Shown here: positions 6,978 through 9,807 of the stretch, piece after piece | How positions within the stretch are numbered: position 1 is the first letter of the stretch | Layout of the letters: each line of letters opens with the position of its first letter | NCBI GenBank assembly: GCA_002413455.1 | Contig: DHXA01000181.1 | Span: 1 to 9,807, forward strand | Origin: Rhodanobacter sp. UBA5168 | GTDB taxonomy: Bacteria; Pseudomonadota; Gammaproteobacteria; Xanthomonadales; Rhodanobacteraceae | Length of the DNA stretch: 9,807 bases | Direction: 5' to 3' | Translations under genes and position numbers: made by a program | The notes under the pieces: model-generated | What the model saw: the letters and a program-made list of their open reading frames with translations, nothing else | The model's database searches: none | Told to the model about the DNA's origin: nothing

Positions 6978-6990
6978 CACAAGCGTTGTG
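6978..6990. promoter_or_regulatory. Inverted repeat in the hemH/SYLF divergent spacer
   Basis: CACAA-GCG-TTGTG is a perfect 5-3-5 inverted repeat at 6978-6990. It sits in the 102-base spacer between the divergent hemH and SYLF starts, 38 bases from the hemH ATG and 53 from the SYLF ATG. The position suits an operator acting on either gene, but the arms are short and no matching regulator is identified. No convincing sigma-70 hexamers were recognised around it. Confidence 0.3.
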
Positions 6991-7032
6991 CGCCGCCCGT
7001 GCGTCGCCAGGCCCGCATCCCCCAACCTGAGT

Positions 7033-7036
7033 GGAG
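7033..7036 (+). promoter_or_regulatory. Ribosome binding site deciding the SYLF start
   Basis: GGAG lies six bases before the ATG at 7043. It rules against the in-frame GTG at 7031, which would overlap this site. Confidence 0.75.
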
Positions 7037-7042
7037 CTGTCC

Positions 7043-7732
7043 ATGTTCAAGACACCACTGCGTCGTCTGTTGCTGATCGGTTTGGTGCTGCTGCTGCCGA
7101 CCATGAGCGTGCACGCCGAGGATCCACCGCTGGTACGCGCCACGAACGCGGTGCGCGTACTGAACGACATCATGCAGGCGCCGGACAAGGCGATCCCGAC
7201 GGACTTGCTGCGCGATGCCAGGGCGATCGCGGTGATCCCGGACATGATCAAGGCCGGTTTCATTTTCGGCGGCCGGCGCGGCGAAGGCCTGATCTCGATC
7301 AAGAGCCCGGACGGCACCTGGTCCAATCCCAGCTTCATCAGCATGACCGGCGGTAGCGTGGGTTTCCAGGCCGGGGTGTCCTCGACCGACGTGGTGCTGG
7401 TATTCCGCACCCAGCGCGGCGTGGATTCGATCGTGCGCGGCAAGTTCACCCTCGGCGCCGATGCGTCCGCCGCGGCTGGGCCGGTCGGCCGTACCGCCTC
7501 GGCGGCCACGGACGGGCAGCTGAAGGCCGAGATCTACTCCTATTCACGCACGCGTGGCTTGTTTGCCGGCGTGGCGATCGATGGCGCTGCGCTGCGCATC
7601 GACTACGACGCCAACGAGGCTGTGTACGGCGCCGGCATCACGCCGCGACGCATTTTTGAAGGTGGCGTGAGCAACGTGCCGACGCCGGTGGTCGAGTTTC
7701 GCGACCGGCTTGAGGAGTACACTTCGCGGTAA
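7043..7732 (+). CDS. Exported SYLF-domain (Ysc84/DUF500) protein
   Basis: This is a 229-residue protein. It starts with a signal peptide MFKTPLRRLLLIGLVLLLPT and a likely cleavage after V-H-A25, so the mature protein is periplasmic or membrane-associated. The remainder matches the SYLF domain: IPDMIKAGFIFGGRRGEGLI at 65-84, GGSVGFQAGVSSTDVVLVF at 103-121, and SYSRTRGLFAGVAIDGAAL at 166-184. In eukaryotes this domain binds phosphoinositides and other lipids. Bacterial members are poorly characterised, so envelope lipid binding is inference. The n-region has RR followed by LLL, a minimal twin-arginine pattern, but its leucine-rich h-region looks more like a Sec signal. The gene lies 66 bp upstream of tatA on the same strand and could be co-transcribed with it. 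Confidence 0.9.
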   Translation: MFKTPLRRLLLIGLVLLLPTMSVHAEDPPLVRATNAVRVLNDIMQAPDKAIPTDLLRDARAIAVIPDMIKAGFIFGGRRGEGLISIKSPDGTWSNPSFISMTGGSVGFQAGVSSTDVVLVFRTQRGVDSIVRGKFTLGADASAAAGPVGRTASAATDGQLKAEIYSYSRTRGLFAGVAIDGAALRIDYDANEAVYGAGITPRRIFEGGVSNVPTPVVEFRDRLEEYTSR

Positions 7733-7747
7733 TTGTCGTGAAGTGCC

Positions 7748-7762
7748 GGCGCGATCCGCGCC
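7748..7762. terminator. Short GC hairpin between the SYLF gene and tatA
   Basis: GGCGCG at 7748-7753 pairs perfectly with CGCGCC at 7757-7762 around a three-base loop. An 11-base palindrome, GCTGATTCAGC, follows at 7765-7775. With no T-tract, this may be an attenuator, an RNA processing site or a weak terminator separating SYLF from the tat genes. Confidence 0.3.
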
Positions 7763-7787
7763 ATGCTGATTCAGCTGGAATCCGGCT

Positions 7788-7792
7788 AGAGG
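7788..7792 (+). promoter_or_regulatory. Ribosome binding site deciding the tatA start
   Basis: AGAGG lies six bases before the ATG at 7799, giving the canonical TatA N-terminus MGF. The in-frame TTG at 7793 is adjacent to it and too close to be used. Confidence 0.7.
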
Positions 7793-7798
7793 TTGATT

Positions 7799-8059
7799 AT
7801 GGGTTTTGACAGTTTCTGGCACTGGGCCATTCTGCTGGTCATCGTGCTGCTGGTGTTCGGTACCAAGAAGATCCGCAACCTCGGGCCGGATCTCGGTTCG
7901 GCGATCCGCGACTTCAAGAAAAGCCTCAGCGGCGACGACGAAGCCAAGCAGAAGGAAGAGGAAGCCAGGCGCAAGGCGGCCGAGCAACTGCGTGCCGATC
8001 CGCCACCGGCCGACCAGGCCACCACGCAGAGTCAGCGCGACTCCAGCGAACCCAAGTAA
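7799..8059 (+). CDS. tatA: Twin-arginine translocase pore-forming subunit TatA
   Basis: TatA polymerises in the inner membrane to let folded proteins with RR signal peptides cross after capture by TatBC. The product is 86 residues. It has a short periplasmic N-terminus, one transmembrane helix (about 6-20, [15 protein letters not shown]), the FGTKK hinge at 20-24, and an amphipathic helix (about 25-42) with Gly33 and Phe39 as in E. coli TatA. A charged, probably disordered cytoplasmic tail completes it. Position 8 is His where E. coli TatA has Gln; the W-H-W arrangement is, from memory, common in related Xanthomonadales. Pro30 occurs in NLGPDLG where E. coli has Ser. It is first in tatABC, 24 bases before tatB. 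Confidence 0.95.
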   Translation: MGFDSFWHWAILLVIVLLVFGTKKIRNLGPDLGSAIRDFKKSLSGDDEAKQKEEEARRKAAEQLRADPPPADQATTQSQRDSSEPK

Positions 8060-8083
8060 GCGCGCGGCGAGCGGAGCGCGGCG

Positions 8084-8521
8084 ATGATCGAGATCAGTCT
8101 CGGCAAACTGGTACTGCTCGCCCTGATCGCGTTGATCGTGCTTGGCCCCGAAAAGCTGCCCGGCGCTGCCCGCACGGCCGGTGCGCTGCTGCGGCGCGTG
8201 CGCAGCGGCTGGGACAATGTGCGCGCCGAGGTCGAGCGCGAGCTGGAGATCGAGCAGATCAAGCGCACCGCGCGCGAGGCCGCCGCCCGCGCAGAAGCGG
8301 CCCAGAACGAAATGAAGGAAGGTCTGCAGCAGGTGCGCGAGCCGATCGAGCAGGTCGCTGCGGCCGCGATGACTGCGCCGGACGCCACGCCAGCCGCCGA
8401 ATTCATCGACCAGGCCACGGACCCCGACGAGCCGGCCGACAGTCTCCAGGCCGAACTGCCGTTGGGCGAGCCCGCCGTGCTGTCCGGATCCAGCAGAAAG
8501 CTTCCGCATGACGACGCCTGA
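8084..8521 (+). CDS. tatB: Twin-arginine translocase subunit TatB
   Basis: TatB forms the signal-peptide receptor with TatC in the inner membrane. The 145-residue protein has one membrane helix (about 6-20), the hinge L20-G21-P22-E-K-L-P26 typical of TatB (TatA has FGTKK instead), and a long charged cytoplasmic helix (about 28-110) rich in Glu, Arg and Ala. The tail is acidic and Pro/Ala-rich. GGAG at 8073-8076 lies seven bases before the ATG. Position 8 is Lys (SLGK8L), whereas E. coli TatB has a functionally important Glu8 there. The last 14 bases overlap the start of tatC, implying coupled translation. Confidence 0.94.
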   Translation: MIEISLGKLVLLALIALIVLGPEKLPGAARTAGALLRRVRSGWDNVRAEVERELEIEQIKRTAREAAARAEAAQNEMKEGLQQVREPIEQVAAAAMTAPDATPAAEFIDQATDPDEPADSLQAELPLGEPAVLSGSSRKLPHDDA

Positions 8522-9290
8522 ACCCGACGCACCCGAATCCGAAGATGTCGGCGACGCCCTGCAGCAAGGGTTGTTTTCGCACCTGCTGGAGTTGCGCACG
8601 CGCCTGCTCAAATCAGTGGCGGCGGTGGTGTTGGTGCTGCTGGCGCTGGTGCCGTTTGCCAACCGACTGTATTCCGAACTGGCCGCGCCACTGGTGGCAC
8701 GCCTGCCGCAAGGCGCGCACCTGATCGCCACCGAGGTCACCAGCCCGTTCATCACGCCGTTGAAATTGGCCTTCTATACGGCTCTCTTCATCAGCATGCC
8801 GGTAATCCTGTATCAGCTGTGGGCATTTGTCAGCCCGGGCCTGTACAAGCACGAGAAGCGCCTGGCGCGTCCATTGCTGATCGCTGCGATGGGGCTGTTC
8901 TATCTGGGCTGCGCTTTCGCCTATTTCCTCGTGTTGCCGGCGGCGTTCCGCTTTCTCACGGCGGTGACGCCGGAGGGGGTGGAGATGATGACCGACATCA
9001 CCCACTACCTCGATTTCGTGATGCTGATGTTCTTCGCGTTCGGCCTGTGCTTCGAGGTGCCGGTGGCGGTGGTGGTGCTGGCCGCGGTTGGCATCGTCGA
9101 TCTCGACAAGCTGCGCAGCGGCCGGCGGTTCGCCATCGTCGGCGCATTCGCGATCGCCGCGGTGATCACCCCGCCGGACATCACCTCGATGCTGATGCTG
9201 GGCATCCCGATGTGCCTGCTCTATGAACTGGGCTTGCTGGCAGTCCGCTGGCTGGTGAAGCCAGGATCGCTGAGACGCGACGCGAGCTGA
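8508..9290 (+). CDS. tatC: Twin-arginine translocase subunit TatC
   Basis: TatC is the multi-spanning inner-membrane core of the Tat receptor and binds the RR motif on its cytoplasmic face. The 260-residue product is a normal length and shows six membrane segments at roughly 35-55, 86-108, 122-146, 168-192, 207-221 and 227-249. Conserved sites include HLLELRTRL (25-33, E28 matching E. coli E15), FVSPGLYKHEKR (107-118, E116 matching E. coli E103), FEVPV (182-186) and TPPDITS (221-227). The N-terminus carries about 20 extra acidic residues before the first conserved motif. The start lies inside the end of tatB, so translation is probably coupled. It ends convergently with priA. Confidence 0.96.
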   Translation: MTTPEPDAPESEDVGDALQQGLFSHLLELRTRLLKSVAAVVLVLLALVPFANRLYSELAAPLVARLPQGAHLIATEVTSPFITPLKLAFYTALFISMPVILYQLWAFVSPGLYKHEKRLARPLLIAAMGLFYLGCAFAYFLVLPAAFRFLTAVTPEGVEMMTDITHYLDFVMLMFFAFGLCFEVPVAVVVLAAVGIVDLDKLRSGRRFAIVGAFAIAAVITPPDITSMLMLGIPMCLLYELGLLAVRWLVKPGSLRRDAS

Positions 9291-9327
9291 TCATTCTTCG
9301 ACACGGCCGGGTTCATTGTCGCCGGCG

Positions 9328-9807
9328 TCAGTACAGATCGATAGGATCGACATCCAGCGACCAGCGCACCCGTCGTGCCGACGGCAGCGCGGCCAGTGCC
9401 AGTTGCCATGAGCGAAGCATGCCGTGCAGCGCGCTGCGACTGGTCGCTTCCAGCAGCAACTGGCCGCGATGACGACCGGCGCGCAGCGGCATCGGTGCGG
9501 GCATCGGGCCGGCGATCTGAAATTGATCCGAACGCGGCAATCCGGCGTTTGCGGCAGCAAGAAACGCATCGACATGCTCGCGCTGTGAGGCGTCGGCGCG
9601 CAGCAGCACCTGGTGGCTGTACGGCGGTAGCTGGATCAGCCGGCGCTCGGCCAGCAGCTCGCGCGCGGCGGCCGCATAACCCTGGGCCAGCAGACTGCGC
9701 AGCAGCGGGTGTTCCGGCTGGTGGGTCTGCAGCACCACGCGCCCAGGCTTGCGCGCGCGGCCGGCGCGCCCGGCGACCTGTACCACCAGTTGCGCCAGCC
9801 GCTCGCC
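9328..9807 (-). CDS. priA: PriA replication-restart helicase (primosomal protein N'), C-terminal part
   Basis: The last 159 codons are present and the gene continues past the right edge. The visible part opens with GERLAQLVVQVAGRAGRA, the helicase motif VI region of PriA, whose Arg residues contact ATP. Next come the family stretches LQTHQPEHPLL and AERRLIQLPPYS. The C-terminal domain contains the AGPMPAPM region and the ending WSLDVDPIDLY, both typical of PriA. PriA recognises stalled or collapsed forks and reloads the replisome in the cytoplasm. The zinc-binding cysteines and helicase motifs I-V lie outside the window. The 37-base gap to convergent tatC contains only a weak 5-bp stem (GCCGG at 9306-9310, CCGGC at 9322-9326) and no clear terminator. 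Confidence 0.95.
   Translation of the reverse strand, partial: GERLAQLVVQVAGRAGRARKPGRVVLQTHQPEHPLLRSLLAQGYAAAARELLAERRLIQLPPYSHQVLLRADASQREHVDAFLAAANAGLPRSDQFQIAGPMPAPMPLRAGRHRGQLLLEATSRSALHGMLRSWQLALAALPSARRVRWSLDVDPIDLY

Noticed and set aside
5772..7025. 417-codon minus-strand frame overlapping hemH in another frame
   Set aside because: The translation is an Arg/Ala/Pro-rich frameshift shadow of hemH, which itself carries every ferrochelatase motif without interruption.
7544..8755. 403-codon minus-strand frame opposite the SYLF, tatA and tatB genes
   Set aside because: It crosses three clearly supported genes and its product has no recognisable family features.
1..9807. Search for CRISPR, tRNA, rRNA, insertion sequence ends, toxin-antitoxin pairs or a defence system
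   Set aside because: No repeat arrays, transposase motifs, tRNA-like cloverleaf sequence or nuclease/toxin families were seen. The genes are chromosomal housekeeping and envelope functions.

Overview
The window is a compact, GC-rich, gene-dense piece of bacterial chromosome. Gene content (tatABC beside priA and hemH, SYLF-domain protein, lipoprotein metallopeptidase, PDZ-aspartyl protease) and protein style suggest a gammaproteobacterium of the Xanthomonadales/Lysobacterales, most like Rhodanobacter or Dyella (Rhodanobacteraceae). This placement rests on recalled family resemblance, not on a search. I see no insertion sequence, phage gene, tRNA, rRNA, CRISPR array or attachment site, and nothing suggests recent transfer. 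No gene-free stretch reaches 300 bases.

Layout, left to right. (1) The 5' end of an MFS efflux transporter on the minus strand (1-146) is divergent from a plus-strand outer-membrane lipoprotein resembling M49 dipeptidyl peptidase III (291-2024). (2) A convergent junction with a strong GC hairpin (2076-2104) leads to a minus-strand run read from right to left: hemH ferrochelatase (5804-6940), an alpha/beta hydrolase overlapping its end (4957-5847), an AraC-type regulator (4080-4886) and a secreted double-DTG aspartyl protease with a C-terminal PDZ domain (2116-4008). (3) Divergent from hemH, a plus-strand block begins with an exported SYLF-domain protein (7043-7732), followed by the complete twin-arginine translocase tatA-tatB-tatC (7799-9290). 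(4) The C-terminal end of priA, the replication-restart helicase, enters convergently from the right edge (9328-9807).

How the genes fit together: TatA, TatB and TatC form one translocase, and tatB/tatC overlap, consistent with coupled translation. hemH and the hydrolase overlap and are probably co-transcribed. The AraC regulator sits 71 bp upstream of the protease gene on the same strand and could control it, though this is only positional inference. Four of the products (the metallopeptidase, the aspartyl protease, SYLF and Tat) act in or across the cell envelope.

I found no convincing undescribed multi-gene system. The points most worth a second look are the pentapeptide HEVAH metallopeptidase anchored as a lipoprotein, the single-chain two-lobed DTG/DTG protease with PDZ domain, and Lys at position 8 of TatB where E. 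coli has Glu.
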